A stretch of DNA of 64,000 nucleotides. Origin: Neoscytalidium dimidiatum. Lineage: Eukaryota > Ascomycota > Dothideomycetes > Botryosphaeriales > Botryosphaeriaceae. The stretch lies in contig CM074703.1 of assembly GCA_037367355.1 (NCBI GenBank), forward strand, positions 2,852,001 through 2,916,000. Direction: 5' to 3'. The position numbers were made by a program, and so were the translations under genes. Under the pieces are notes generated by a model, which was not told the DNA's origin, ran no database searches, and saw only the letters and a list, made by a program, of their open reading frames with translations. Shown here piece by piece: positions 21,849 through 33,075 of this stretch. How positions within the stretch are numbered: the stretch's first letter is position 1; each line of letters begins with the position of its first letter.

Positions 21849-22203
21849 GGCTACTACGACATGGGAGAAGGAATAGCTGGGTTGAATGGGTTGTTTCGAG
21901 GGTTTGAGGGTGTGAGTGGCCTGGCGAGATGCCTGTATTAGTACTTCAGGTTGATTCGGGGGGCGTTTGAGAGGAGCATTTCGAGCGACTTGCATGTATA
22001 CAGCGACTCAGGATACTGGGCTTCGGTCACTTCTTTTAGAGTACTATATTCATTTCGGTTCTTCGCTTCCACTTTTTCCCCTGTGATCTTGAGTGGAGCC
22101 CCTTCCGTGCATTTGAAGCGTCTGGGTTGCTACCTCTTTTCAGAAAATCTTGAGAGAGCAATCATCATCTGCTTCTTACAGCTGTACTGCTGCTGGCTAA
22201 CAG
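21849..22203. other. Short intergenic region between convergent genes
   Basis: 355 bp between two convergent stop codons. It presumably contains both 3' untranslated regions; no gene is seen. Confidence 0.6.
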
Positions 22204-23863
22204 CTATCGGATCTCAGCAACCTTCCTCGGAAGCCCGGCTCGCTCGAATCTCTCCTCCGTGATCCACAACTGCTCCGGCAGCCACCCCCTCACCTCCTCC
22301 TCCGCCTCCCGCGGCAGCTTCCCCTCCTTCACGAGCAACATGATGCCCACCGCTTTCCCAGACAACCACGCATGCACCATCCCCTCCCCCGAAAACCCAG
22401 CCGCCACCCACTCCGCCGCTTTTCCTCCTCCTCCTCCCGCCTCCCCCCTCCCCGTCAGCTTCCCCGGCACCTCCCCCACCCACGGAAACCCGTCGGCCGA
22501 AAAGCCCATACACCCGGTCCACATGGCCTTCACGCCGCCGCTCGCGCCCCACCTCTCCCGCCCGAACACGGCCTCGAGCGCGCCGCACAGGTGCACGTCG
22601 ACGCCGAGATCGAGGCCGCCGCCGCCGCCGCCGTCGTCGCGCGCGACGCCGACCTCGGCGAGGCCGCTCGCGCGGGCGGCGGACAGGCCCCCGCCCAGCA
22701 TCAGCTCGCCGGCGGAGGAGCGCGGAGGCGCGCCGTCGGGCAGCTGCGTCAGGTAGTCGAAGCCGCGCTCGTAGTTGAAGAGCCAGGAGCGGGCGGGGTC
22801 GGTGGGGAAGCGCGCTCCGGGGTCCTGCGCGCTCATCTGGCCGCGCACGGGGAAGACGCGGGCGAGGAGGGAGGGGAGGAGGTGCGCGGCGTGCGCGTCG
22901 GTGGCGTGGACGACGTGGCGGGCGTGAAGGGCGCCGCGCGGGGTGGTGAGGGCGTAGGGGTGGTGGTGGTGGTGGTGGTGGTGGTGGGAGGCCGGGTGGC
23001 TGGTGATGGCGGTGACGGGCGTGTTGGTTTCGAGGGAGGTGGTGGAGGGGTGGTCGTGGAGGAGGGAGGCGAGGAGGTGGGTGACGAGGTTGTAGGGCCA
23101 GGCGGCGCCGGCGGGGCCGGTTATCGCGCCGATGGCGTGGGCGGAGAGGTGGAAGTCCTGGGGTGTGCGTTAGGTCTTGGTCTGAGAGCGGTGGTTTGGG
23201 GGGGGTTTTTTGGGGGGCTTGTTGGGGGCAACATACGGTCCTGAGCTTGTCTCCGGTGTGGGACGCGAAGGCGCTGGATTCCTCGGGCATGTCTTGCTTG
23301 AACGCAGTTAGGCTGTCCACCGCCTCTTGGAAAGTCTCGTTGTCGAAGTACACTGATACGAACTCGACCCTTCGCAACTGACTTGGTTCGAGGATTTCGG
23401 GCTTGTCCTTGACGAGTGCCTCCATCTCCGCTAGATGCGCCAATCTGAATTTGGTAATTTTTATGGCTGCGTCCTTGCCGAACTGCTCCTTGAGCTCGAG
23501 ATAATCGAACACGGTTTCCAGAACATGTCCTCCATTCCGACCAGTGGCACCGCTGCAGGCGTCTCGGGCTTCGAGAATCGTGACTGACGGCGGGGCAAAG
23601 CCATGTCTCTCAGCTGTCTTCAGTATGTTCCAGGCTACCGACAAACCGGTGATGCCTGATCCAATGATGGCAACGTCGACCTCTTCGGGAAGTGACTCTG
23701 ACTGAGCTTTTGCAATGGTTTGGTGCGGGTCTTTAAGCCAGAAAGATTCGATTCTCCCCACACTCGTTGGCACGCCAGGGCCGCGGTGAACGCGGTCTAA
23801 TGCATCTTGTTTTTCTTTCTGCGACGCTAGTGGGCTGGCGAGGATCTCGTTTACCAATGACAT
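22204..23863 (-). CDS. FAD-dependent oxidoreductase of the DAO family
   Basis: Two exons (23863-23237, 23157-22204; intron 79 bp with a CCTAAC branch point) give 526 residues. The FAD-binding Rossmann motif is AIIGSGITGLS (Gly68, Gly70, Gly73), followed by ILEARDACSGATGRNGGH, the arrangement seen in D-amino-acid/glycine oxidase-like and gamma-glutamylputrescine oxidase-like proteins. Exon 2 supplies SAHAIGAITGPAGAAWPY, HVVHATDAHAA and the C-terminal FSADGFPWVGEVPG and AAGFSGEGMVHAW blocks. Such enzymes oxidise amines or amino acids with release of hydrogen peroxide; the substrate is unknown. A run of nine His (about residue 270) comes from a trinucleotide repeat. Longer in-frame starts exist up to 23926. 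It is divergent from the carboxylesterase gene. Confidence 0.87.
22960..22988 (+). repeat. TGG trinucleotide microsatellite encoding poly-His
   Basis: About nine uninterrupted TGG units on the plus strand lie within exon 2 of the minus-strand oxidoreductase and are read there as a run of histidines in a loop after the Rossmann region. Lengths of such tracts usually vary between strains. Confidence 0.9.
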
Positions 23864-24579
23864 CTTGAAAGAAAATGAAGTATTCCGGGCTGATTGTTCC
23901 CTACGCATTGGTGAAAACCGCTGCACTTGTTAAATACGGAATGCCATTGCGGTAGATTCGATCATGCGATGCCAAGAGAACGAGCACGTACCTGCTGGAC
24001 GCTCCTGATTTGGGGGGCTGATCTTAGGATACGGGAGCCGCGCATTCCGCTCGGCAGTGGATTACACGCGGGTTCTGGCGCATAGACTTTCCAGATGTAG
24101 CGTAGCGGTACCAACTATTCCCTAGACTTCCGACGTGTTCAACCTGAAGTATCTCTGGAATTCGAGAAGATAGGGGGCCGCGGAATCCGTGGCGGGAAGA
24201 TTAGATACGTCCATCTTCCGAATTCATTTGCCGCTTATAAGTTCGGCTGCGATCCAGGATGTCGACCCGGGAGTATGCCTGGCGCATAAACCTTCCAGAT
24301 TAAGTAAACCAATCGATATCTGTCGTCCCCATAAGCTTCAGCACTGGGCCTCCAGTGAGCCCGCGGACCCGCAGACCCCGCAAAGGACAAAATGTGGGGT
24401 CGCTGAGCGCTTTCCGAATCTAATCTAATGTGCACGCTGCCACCAATATTCAAGTGCGCCTGCGTTGTGGTCATATGTGGGGAGAAAAGCCGCATAAGAC
24501 CTGGCCACCAATCTGCTTCGTACAGCAATCCCTACTGCGCTCTTAGATCTCAAGACGCCATTACTTTCCAGTTCTGATC
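23864..24579. promoter_or_regulatory. Divergent promoter region of oxidoreductase and esterase genes
   Basis: 716 bp lie between the two start codons on opposite strands. The arrangement would permit shared control of the two enzymes. I did not identify a convincing palindromic CGG site for a zinc-cluster regulator, so shared regulation is inference. Confidence 0.45.
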
Positions 24580-26274
24580 ATGCCGCCACAAACGCCGTCC
24601 GGCACCGTGACAGTAGATATTCCATCTCTTGGGAAGATCAAAGGTCTTCTGTTCCCAAGCGGGACTCGGCAGTTTTGCGGGATACCTTACGCGCAGCTCT
24701 CCAAACGCTGGACACGCTCCGAGCTGAGGACTTCTCTCCCCAACGGCTACCATGATGGAACTCAACACGGGTAAAACAAGCTCCATGCCACCTCCCAAAG
24801 CAGAAGTCGACTGACCATCCCACGTAGGCCCATCTGCCCTCAACCGCCAGAATACGCGTCCGGCGAGGACCCCATGGTTCCCGTTCCTCCCTTCCCACAC
24901 TTCACCAAACCCCCAGAAGACGACCTCAACTGCCTGAACCTCAACATCGTCCTGCCGCCCACCACCTCCGACACGCCCCTCCCCGTCATGGTCTGGATCC
25001 ACGGCGGCTCGTACCTCTTCGGCTCCTCCACGCACCCCATCTACGACATGGTCAACTTCGCCACCCACTCCGCCGCCATCGGCCGCCCCGTCATCGCCAT
25101 CAGCATCAACTACCGCGTCGGCCTCTTCGGCTTCCTCGCCTCCGCCTCCATCGCGGAGGACCTCGCCTCCTCCTCCGGCGGCGCCGGCAACTTCGGCCTC
25201 ACCGACCAGCAGACCGCGCTGCGCTGGATCAACCGCTTCGTCCCGCGCTTCGGCGGCGACGCCGCCAACGTCACCGTCTTCGGCGAGTCCGCCGGCGGCA
25301 TGTCCGTCGCGCAGCAGGTGTGGGCGGCCGAGCCGGCGCCCTTCCGCCGCGCCGTCAGCATGTCCGGCACGCTGGGCACGATCCCGGCGTGGTCGCTGGC
25401 GCAGCACGAGCGGCGCTTCGCCGCGCTGTGCGCGCGTCTGGGCGTGCCGGCCGCGGCGCCGCCGGGCGCGCAGCTGGACGCGCTGCGCGCCGCGCCGCGG
25501 GACGCCATCGCCGCCGCGACGTGCGCGATCGAGGGGTCCGTCGGGTGCACGGCGAACCCGTGCGCGGACGGCTGGTTCCACGCGGAGGCGCCCGCGTTGG
25601 GGAGGATCGGGAGCCCGCCGGCGTGGTTGGAGGGGTACATGATCGGTGACGTGAGGGACGAGGCGATGATCTTCCGTGGCGCGCTGGACGATCAGGATTA
25701 CGCGTCCGTTCGGGCGAGGTTCGAGATGTTCATGGAGGGCGCCGCGGCGGAGGCGGTGTTGCGCAGGTACGGGATCCATCCCGGCGTCACGCATGAAGAG
25801 CTGGAGGCGCGGTTCGAGGACATGGCGAGCGATGGCATCTTCAAGGTCCAGACGTACCTGCATGCGCACGCGTCGGAGGTGCCGCGGACGTACGCGTATC
25901 ACGTTTACCAGACGTCGACTCTGGATAATCCGCTCAAGGGACTCGCCTATCATGCAGTTGAGTTGTTGTACGTGTTTATGAATTTGGAAGAGGAGATGTC
26001 GGAGGGGCAGAGGCGGTTGGCGCGGAAGATGGCGGGGGATTTTGTGCGCTTTGCTTATGGAGAAGACCCATGGGAGAGGTTTGGAGGAGGCAATTGGATG
26101 ACGTATGGGCCGGATGATGCGTGGGCTGTCAAGACAGAAGAGGAGGACGAAGGTACGGACTACGCACGCATGAAGGAGATCTTAGAGATGGGGGTGTTTC
26201 CACAATGGGCGGCTGCTTTGGATTACATTGTTAACAGAAGATGGCTGCTTGGAGCGGTTGAGGGTAAGGCTTAG
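24580..26274 (+). CDS. Type B carboxylesterase/lipase
   Basis: Two exons (24580-24770, 24828-26274; intron 57 bp) give 545 residues of the alpha/beta-hydrolase carboxylesterase family. Visible are FCGIPYAQ near the N-terminus, EDDLNCLNLNIV, the oxyanion-hole motif IHGGSYLFGS (His122-Gly123-Gly124), NYRVGLFGFL, and the nucleophile elbow FGESAGG with Ser218. The acid and His of the triad are expected near the DNPLKGLAYHAVELLYVF block (His in AYHAVEL). There is no clear signal peptide, which suggests an intracellular esterase acting on small esters. Exon 2 is strongly GC-rich in its middle, unlike its ends. The neighbours (oxidoreductase, DUF3237, MFS) suggest a catabolic role. Confidence 0.9.
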
Positions 26275-27015
26275 TGGGAATGGGACAGCTGTAAGGCTGT
26301 TTTGCAATGAAGTCAATTGTCCATGGTACCTGTTTCTCAGATGAGTCGCAGAAGTGCTTCTGGGTCTGAATCTGTTGCGAAAGCTTCAGAAACTGCGATG
26401 CTTGCAGTCGTTCCCATACTTCTCTCTACTTTTGTCGGTGAAGCTTTCGCCGTGCTCAGGCAGAAAGTATGCTCCATGCCGTCGACATTGCCGACCGTTG
26501 GGTAACAGACTCTCCATTGCAAAAATGGCGGGCGCTACCCGCCGCAGAATGTCTCATAAGCCCCCCAATCGGATATGGGGCTTTCTCTCTGCTGTTATCC
26601 CGATGATGCACCCGTCGTCTTTCCTAAATCAGCAGCTGTACGCACTTCGCCACCGGCTTCGCATATCTAATCCATATCGCCAATGCGGCGCAAAGAGCGT
26701 TGCAGTATCTTACAAAAGTCAAACTCCAAGATAGGCGCGGCGCAAAAATGGCTCATTGGACAGCGTCGTGTTGCGCAGATATACGCGGCCCGAACCCGAT
26801 GGATCATCAACACCATTCCCGCTTTGGAAACTGTATGCGCCATACGGGAATGGGGTAACCGGGGTTCTGGCTCACACTTGCTTCAGGCTGGACATGCCCC
26901 ATCGGTCGCCCATAATAAAGTGTGATCTGTATACTATCGACTGGTTCCTCGAGACCGAGATCTCCTATCTGGTGCATAATCTGACAGATACACATCCAAA
27001 TCAACGCCGAGAAAC
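26275..27015. other. Intergenic region, no gene seen
   Basis: 741 bp between the esterase stop and the DUF3237 start. No coding potential is recognised; it likely includes the DUF3237 promoter. Confidence 0.6.
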
Positions 27016-27657
27016 ATGTCGCACACACCTTCCCCCGGCAATGCCTACACACCCGGAGTGCCGCCAATGCGTCTCCCATATCTCGAGCATGAGTACCGTC
27101 TCGTTGCAGAGATGGACGGTGGCTACGAGATTCCGAACATGCAGGGCAGCGGCCTATCCCGGTCCGTTGCCAAGATCGCCGGGGGTACGGTCGCAGGGCC
27201 GCGGATCAAAGGCAGGGTTCTCGAGGGCAGCGGGGCGGACTGGGCCATTCGGGTGCATTCCAAGAAGGTGAGGGAGTCTCCCGCTTCCGCTCCAGTCACA
27301 CCCCGCAGCAGCACGCCGAGTCTGATTCCTTTCTGTCAGATATTCTACAACCTCGACGCGCGGTACACTATTATCACAGATGACGGCCATTACGTACTCG
27401 TCAATGCAAAGGGTGTTTTCCGTCTCGGGCCCGGCATCCCGGATTCTGGCAAGGAGGAGCCAACGAGTTCGCAGGATGAAGTCGAGTACTTCTCCCACCT
27501 GACGTACGAGGCGCCGGGAGACAGCCCGTACAACTGGATGAACAGCATCGTTGCGGTCGGTGTTATGACCATGTGGGAGGACAAGGTGGTAATTGACTCA
27601 TATCGCCTAACGAACTTTCCAGGGAAGGACGCAGAGGATGTTCATGTTGGACGATGA
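27016..27657 (+). CDS. DUF3237 family protein
   Basis: Typical DUF3237 blocks are present: a Gly-rich start with AGGTVAGPRIKGRVLEGSGADW, then NLDARYTIITDDGHYVLV and a C-terminal NWMNSIVAVGVM segment. The function of the family is not established; in fungi and bacteria its genes often sit beside degradation enzymes. The frame is open throughout (213 residues). However, 27268-27339 has a GTGAGG donor, a CTGAT branch point and a TCAG acceptor and is 72 bp long, so splicing would keep frame and give 189 residues. The spliced form joins SKK directly to IFYNLDARYT, and the removed Ser/Pro-rich stretch has no counterpart in the family, so I favour splicing. Confidence 0.85.
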   Translation: MSHTPSPGNAYTPGVPPMRLPYLEHEYRLVAEMDGGYEIPNMQGSGLSRSVAKIAGGTVAGPRIKGRVLEGSGADWAIRVHSKKVRESPASAPVTPRSSTPSLIPFCQIFYNLDARYTIITDDGHYVLVNAKGVFRLGPGIPDSGKEEPTSSQDEVEYFSHLTYEAPGDSPYNWMNSIVAVGVMTMWEDKVVIDSYRLTNFPGKDAEDVHVGR

Positions 27658-28064
27658 GCTGTGAAAAGCGAGCGCGAGATGATGTAGGGATGTTATGGAG
27701 ATCTCAATGTTCGAATTGTGCCGTAGAATATGTAGCCATCTGGTCTGAACGACCGATGGCACGAAAGCCTTTGATTAACAAGGCTTCATTTCCAAATCTA
27801 ACGGAAAGCAACGCGCTATCTACGAGAGTCAGAAGTAAGCCATATAATCATCATGCTGTCTCAAGTCACTTAATTCCTTACGTTATGGAATTTGAACTTA
27901 GCAAAACGGAGTACAGTGGTACGCAAGGCAACAGACAAGCCCCAAAAATATTGATCGTGACAACCTTCGTAATCCTCATCGACACATCCTCCCAACATAA
28001 ACCACGATAGCACCTACAGAAGCTCACTTCTTCCAAGACTTCGCATTTACGCCTCCAAGGCCTC
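27658..28064. other. Intergenic region between convergent genes
   Basis: 407 bp, AT-richer than the flanking genes, likely the 3' untranslated regions of the DUF3237 and MFS genes. No gene is seen. Confidence 0.6.
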
Positions 28065-30092
28065 TCAGATTTGGCTGACCGCCATACTACCCTGTCTCTC
28101 CAGGAGCTCGTAATATCTCGGAGCCAGAGCCTTCCGCAATCTCTTACCCCAGATGATCATCGGGATGAATAGCATGCTGATCGCTAGCGAGACCAATCCG
28201 GCAACGATAAACATGTTGCTCAAGCCCATTTGCTTCATCCAAGGCGTGATAGCGAACGGGATCGGAATACCGATAGCATTGCGGACGAACGTGATGCCGA
28301 CGAAGGCTTCTGCCGTGAACTGTAGAGTTCTAATTAGTCACAGCTCTGTGCCATACCTCTGGAGGCGGATAGTCGGTATGGTAGAATAAGAGCGTCAAAG
28401 GTGGGGGGGGAAGATGAGAATCACGTACCGGACGATAGGTGTCGATGACGAGGGTGAAGGCTGCGTCGCCGATGGCGCCCAGACCGAAAGCGAAGAGCGC
28501 ACCGCCGACGCTCGGGTAGATCCAGTGCATGCCCTAAATGTTCTCGATTAGTTTTGTTCTCCTGGTACGGTCCAAGTTACACCTACCCTATCCGCCGTGA
28601 CACCAAACATGATAATCCCACCAGCCATGAAAATCGCAGGTGGGAGAAGCAGGTATAGCCGCATCTCGGGCTCGAAATACCCGTGGTTCCGCTTCGCCAG
28701 CCGGCGAATGGACCAATCACTCAGAATGCCGGTGTAGAAGCTGCCGATCAGGTTGCCAATGAAGGGACCGAGATTCATCAAGCCAATGCCGGCCGTGCTG
28801 AAGTTGTAGGGCGGCTCGGAAAAGACGATGGAAATGATCGAAGCTTGGACGACCAGCCAAGTGACGCCGCTCGCGTATTGTAATGCCGCGAACAGAACGT
28901 GCGGGAGGATGAGGACATACATCGGAAAGTAAGTCACCTTCCAGAGTGACTCGGAGGAGGGCGTCGTCCAGCGGAGACGCTGGCGGTAGGTATTGGGCGG
29001 TATGGTGGCGGGAGAACCGGGGTTGCTGGCTATCGGTTTGAGTGACAGAGCTTGGATGTCGGCGCCTTTTTTAATGTCATCGTCGCATCCTGGGCTTTCG
29101 CCTGCTTGCTGTGAGTTATCGGCGGAAAGGCCTTGTACTATAGGGATATATTTGGTTTCCTCGTAGCCGAAGAGGAACATGACGAATACGATGGTGAGAG
29201 AAATGGATAAGGCAAGATATGACGACCTCCAGCCGAGACTCTGAGCCTGCACACCTGCCGCCATCGGGGTGAGAAAGCTCCCGATCATGACTGCGGTAAG
29301 GTAAAAGGCGTTTGCCGTCCCTCTTTGGTGGAGAAAGAACATATCTGCGATCTACACCGTGAATCATTAGTTCTGACTACACTGGATTGCATAATGCTGA
29401 ATATAAAGACTTACAGTGACCTGAACGATAGCTTCATTCGTCGCACCTGCCAATCCGTAGAAGAGATTCGTCAGGTAGAGCTCTGCTTCCGTCTTCATGT
29501 AAGTGGACCACCAGGAGACGGCCGCCATGACAGCAGTAGAGATGACATAGGTAGAGCGGCGACCGTATTTCTTGGTGAAGGGGATGAAGAAGATGCAGCC
29601 GACAGCTAGTCCTGCCAAGTTCGCAGATTGGGCATTGTTCAGTTGTTCAAAAGTAAGGCCCATGTCTGGCGACATCTGCGGCCAGAAGCTTGTCTGGGTA
29701 GACAGACTTCATTCTGCACGTTAGTTGCAAGTAGCGAGTGCACTGAAAAATCTTCGTTACTCACGCTGTAAAGACCGCGACGGTCTGAGCAAACACCAGG
29801 CCGTAATTGAGGAGCTTCCTCCATTTGCTCCAATTCTAGATATTTCTACATTAATAACGTCCCAGGATTTTGCAGATGAGATGATATATGGGGTGCCTAC
29901 CAGAGGGTCATTGGGATCGTTTGAAGGAACAGGGAATCGCACAAAAGTTTCTGACTCATCGGCGTTGTCTGTGTGTATGGATTATGATCAGGGAAAAGAA
30001 TCCAGCCTGTGATCTTGGTAGTAGAGAGACGTACGATGATGGAGGAGGACATCGCCTGGGGCGCGGTCTCCGCGGGGTCCGTCAGACGACAT
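28065..30092 (-). CDS. Major facilitator superfamily transporter, HOL1/DHA1-like
   Basis: Seven exons (30092-30035, 29968-29901, 29835-29765, 29706-29415, 29351-28587, 28533-28429, 28319-28065) join in phase to give 537 residues. The N-terminus leads into DPNDPLNWSKWRKLLNYGLVF, the hallmark entry of fungal DHA1-type MFS carriers. Then come QTSFWPQMSPDMGLT, the loop 2-3 signature KKYGRRSTYV, a signature-C-like ATNEAIVQVTIADMFFLHQRG block, a long charged central loop, and a second half with PPYNFSTAGIGLMNLGPFIGN and EAFVGITFVRNAIGIPIPF. Twelve membrane helices are expected. The exon 3/4 joint uses the acceptor after AATGAAG, which alone preserves frame. It probably moves an organic substrate or cation at the plasma membrane. 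A likely partner of the enzymes next to it. Confidence 0.88.
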
Positions 30093-30660
30093 GGCGTCGT
30101 GGGTATCGGAAGAGGCTCGATTGTTGTGGGTCTCCTCAATCTATCCAAACGAGGTAAGGGTGAGGAAGAATAGAGTGTTGATAATATGCTGGATTTTTGC
30201 TTCACGCAACCTTCACAATTAGTTGCGCGAACAAGCAGGCTTCAGAGTTATATCCTTTCCGCCATGGACGTTCTGCTATCAGAAAGACGTAGACACATCT
30301 CGGGTTTCAGCGCTTCCAGCGGAGACGAAGTGCGCGTGGCCAGCCACGGCTGCACGGCATATCGAGGTCAGGGATACCGATAACTGGCTGAGTTGCCGCA
30401 AAGGGACTAGCCTGAGGAGGCACCACGCATTGGTTCCAGGCTCATCTCGGTCTGCGACGGTGTGGGGAAGAGCGGAGTTGGCGTGAACTGAAATAGTAAG
30501 TGTATGCGCCAGCGCATACACTGGCCGCTTTAAGACTAGCTTCAAACCTTGTGGCCACTCGGGGCACAGGGGCATCCACACATTCATCACTAATGCCAGA
30601 ATAAAGATACGAAGATAAAGTGATAAGCATCGACATGTTTAGTGAACGCATTGAAGCAAG
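30093..30660. other. Intergenic region, divergent promoters
   Basis: 568 bp between the MFS start (minus) and the acetyltransferase start (plus). No coding potential is recognised. Confidence 0.55.
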
Positions 30661-31521
30661 ATGGTACTGTCGAAAAATTTCGAGATCATAGAACTTGTTG
30701 GAGGTGAGTACTCTAGTTGTGGATGCCCGTTCAATTCTCCATCCTTACTTGCGTAGTGTTAGCTCTCTATACAGTGGGGTAAGAAGCTGAAAATCATGTA
30801 GGTAACAGTGCATCCGTAACTGCCGCCGCGAGAACGATTTGTCGCGCCTTCTCCGAAGATCCTCTCATAAAATGGCTCCGCCCGAATGCGACCCCGTGGA
30901 GCGCTTTGAGTCCCCAGACGATGCTGTGGCAACAGCGGAGAGTGGATCAAACCTCAAATTTGAACAAAGTTTTTGTTTTTCGAGATAAGAATACTGCAAA
31001 GGATGAGCATGAAGAGATTTTTCCCGCAGTGGCTTTTCTCGAGCCGCCAGAAACCAACTGGGCATATTATATTGCATCTTTCGGGTCCCGTATTTGGTTT
31101 ACTGTGCTTGATTATCTCTGGCCTGTCCCAGATGAGGAAGCAAAAATTCAGGTCAGTGAAGCCTCCCTCGTAGCACGGCCTTGGGCTTTGACTCACACGA
31201 TACTAGCGAGTCAACGTTATGATGGAGAATCATGAGCGCGGCAAGAACATAATTGAAGATTTAGCCAATCAACCGGCGTGGTACATTGAGGTTGTCGCAG
31301 TTGACCCATCATACCAAGGGTTAAAGTTGGGCTCCAAGATGATAAAACATCTCTTGAGCCAATGCCCGACAGGTGATCCTGTCTACCTGGAATGTACTGA
31401 CGAGAAGAACGTGGGTTTTTATGAGAAGTTCGGGTTCAAAGTCATTCACGAGGTTCGTTTGAAAGACCCATCTGAGGAATCTGACAAAGGCATAAATCTC
31501 TGGCTCATGGGAAAATTGTGA
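30661..31521 (+). CDS. GNAT-family N-acetyltransferase
   Basis: The model has exon 1 at 30661-30703, exon 2 from 30787 (or 30802) to 31151, and exon 3 at 31207-31521, giving 240 (or 235) residues. The start of exon 2 is uncertain because two acceptors fit the phase. The fold is recognisable from SVTAAARTICRAFSEDPLIKWLRP near the N-terminus and WYIEVVAVDPSYQGLKLGSKMIKHLL in motif A, then YLECTDEKNVGFYEKFGFKV in motif B. The acetyl-CoA loop reads QGLKLG, whereas the consensus QxxGxG would have Gly where Lys stands; binding may be altered. Alternative frames of exon 2 contain stops, so this reading is the only one giving a GNAT. The acceptor substrate is unknown. Confidence 0.8.
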
Positions 31522-31565
31522 GGGGACTTTAACATTCCTATGATGTAATTCATACATGCTTCATT

Positions 31566-33075
31566 TTAGAACAAAGCTATCTCCATGCCTTTTGCTCTCA
31601 TAGATGCATCCGCATCAAATGAGAGATCCTCTCTTTGCTGAGCATCAGCGATCTCGTGGACAAGAACCTGGACGTTGCTGCTAAGGTCAAAACTCAGAAA
31701 TTTCTCCCGAAATAGATCAAGTGCTGACTTCCACGCCGGACGATCAGTTAAGATCTTGAATTCCAAACTTGCCATCACGTATGGATAGTAAGTGCCGTTG
31801 GCGAGAAGTAGGTGATGGTTTTCTGGTTGCTCAAGGCCAAGTCTCAGCGCTTCGAGGGAGCTCAGGAGCCGGAACATAAGCTGTTCAGTTGTTGGCAAAG
31901 TGATTCCGGTGAAAGGCTCAAAGGTCTCTCTCGACCGCCAACGTCTTCTGTGATCCAGCATTCCGGCGAATCGCCACGCATCCCAGAGATGAGACTGCAT
32001 GAACTCTCCGATTTCTCCGTGCCAGAGCCAGAATTGCTCTTCTACACCGGGCTCTCCGATCTGGGCAAAAATATCAAGTAGCGTCCGAGGTAGGCCAGAG
32101 ACTGGTTCGATACCCCCTTCATTGACGTGATTCCAAAGCCGTTGAGCTTTGCGAAGACGACGCCAGAACCCGAGACATGTGGTGGTTCGGCCAAGGACGA
32201 AGCTCGGCTGATCCATTACTCCCATAACTTCAAGGCAGTGAAGGGCGTAAGGGTCAAGGTGTGTTTCGAGATGTTGTAGATCACCGTGGAGGCTGTATAG
32301 GTCAGCCATGCAGAGGATATGGGAGGTCCATCGTAGTCCTTGCAGGAGCTATATTGTCGTTAGCGGTTATGTCTACTCTACAGAAAGAAGGATGGATGTT
32401 ACAGAAAGAGTGCAGAGTAACAAGCCAGCTCCCAGAGTGCAGCCCCTTATGACGCCGTTGCATGCAGAGAGTTCGATTTGAAATATCTGAAGAGCACGCT
32501 CGAAGCTTTGGTGAAAGCGTAAAGAATGGCCTTCTTCGAACAACAATTGAAGGCTGGCACACACGATTACGAGCGCCTCGGAGTGTTGGGCATTCTCTGC
32601 AATGAGAGGTTTGATCCATTCATGTATAGTGGTTGAGAAAAGGCCGTGGATGCCGGATTCGACGACTTCAGCATCTTAATAAAATTGGAAGTTAATGGCG
32701 GGTTCACAGAAGATACTAACATCCTGCAAACGCGAGTTGGTCTTCTGCGCTGATAGAAGCCCCAGGTTCGGGTGAATGAGTCGGAGTTGGGCCAATAGGA
32801 ACAGGAGAGCCTAAATTGTCTGTCAGCTCAACCACAGTATCGCCATATGCGGTTTCGTCGGCTATGGCAGAGGCGTCATCATTTTCCGAGCTTTGTCTTC
32901 CAGCGTGATGGCCTGGCGTAGCGGCACCACTGTCCCAGCGGAGCCGTATGCCGTAACCGTCGCACTCGATCCCCTTCGCTCGACAGGCAAGACAGGTTGG
33001 CCGTGTTTCATCGCACTTCCGTTTTCGTCTCTTGCAGGTGGCGCAGCCGCCCCTAGACCGCTGAAATCGAGGCAT
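31566..33075 (-). CDS. Zn(II)2Cys6 transcription factor, Fungal_trans_2 type
   Basis: Three exons (33075-32721, 32674-32403, 32348-31566; introns 46 and 54 bp, the second with a GCTAAC branch point) give 469 residues. The zinc cluster near the N-terminus has Cys11, 14, 21, 28, 31 and 38, with basic residues KRRKRK between the second and third. A Ser/Pro/Glu-rich linker follows. The remainder resembles the Fungal_trans_2 (PF11951) helical domain: GIHGLFSTTIHEWIKPLI, a run of helical repeats, and LDPYALHCLEVMGVMDQPSFVLGR. The linker-exon donor is GTTAGT. It sits tail to tail with the GNAT gene (44 bp between stop codons) and is the best candidate local regulator of the 22-33 kb enzyme and transporter genes. 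Confidence 0.88.

Noticed and set aside
30870..30990. Short frame starting with ATG at 30872 as the acetyltransferase start
   Set aside because: It stops after 38 codons; the GNAT N-terminal motif (AFSEDPLIKWLRP) lies in another frame that connects to an upstream exon.
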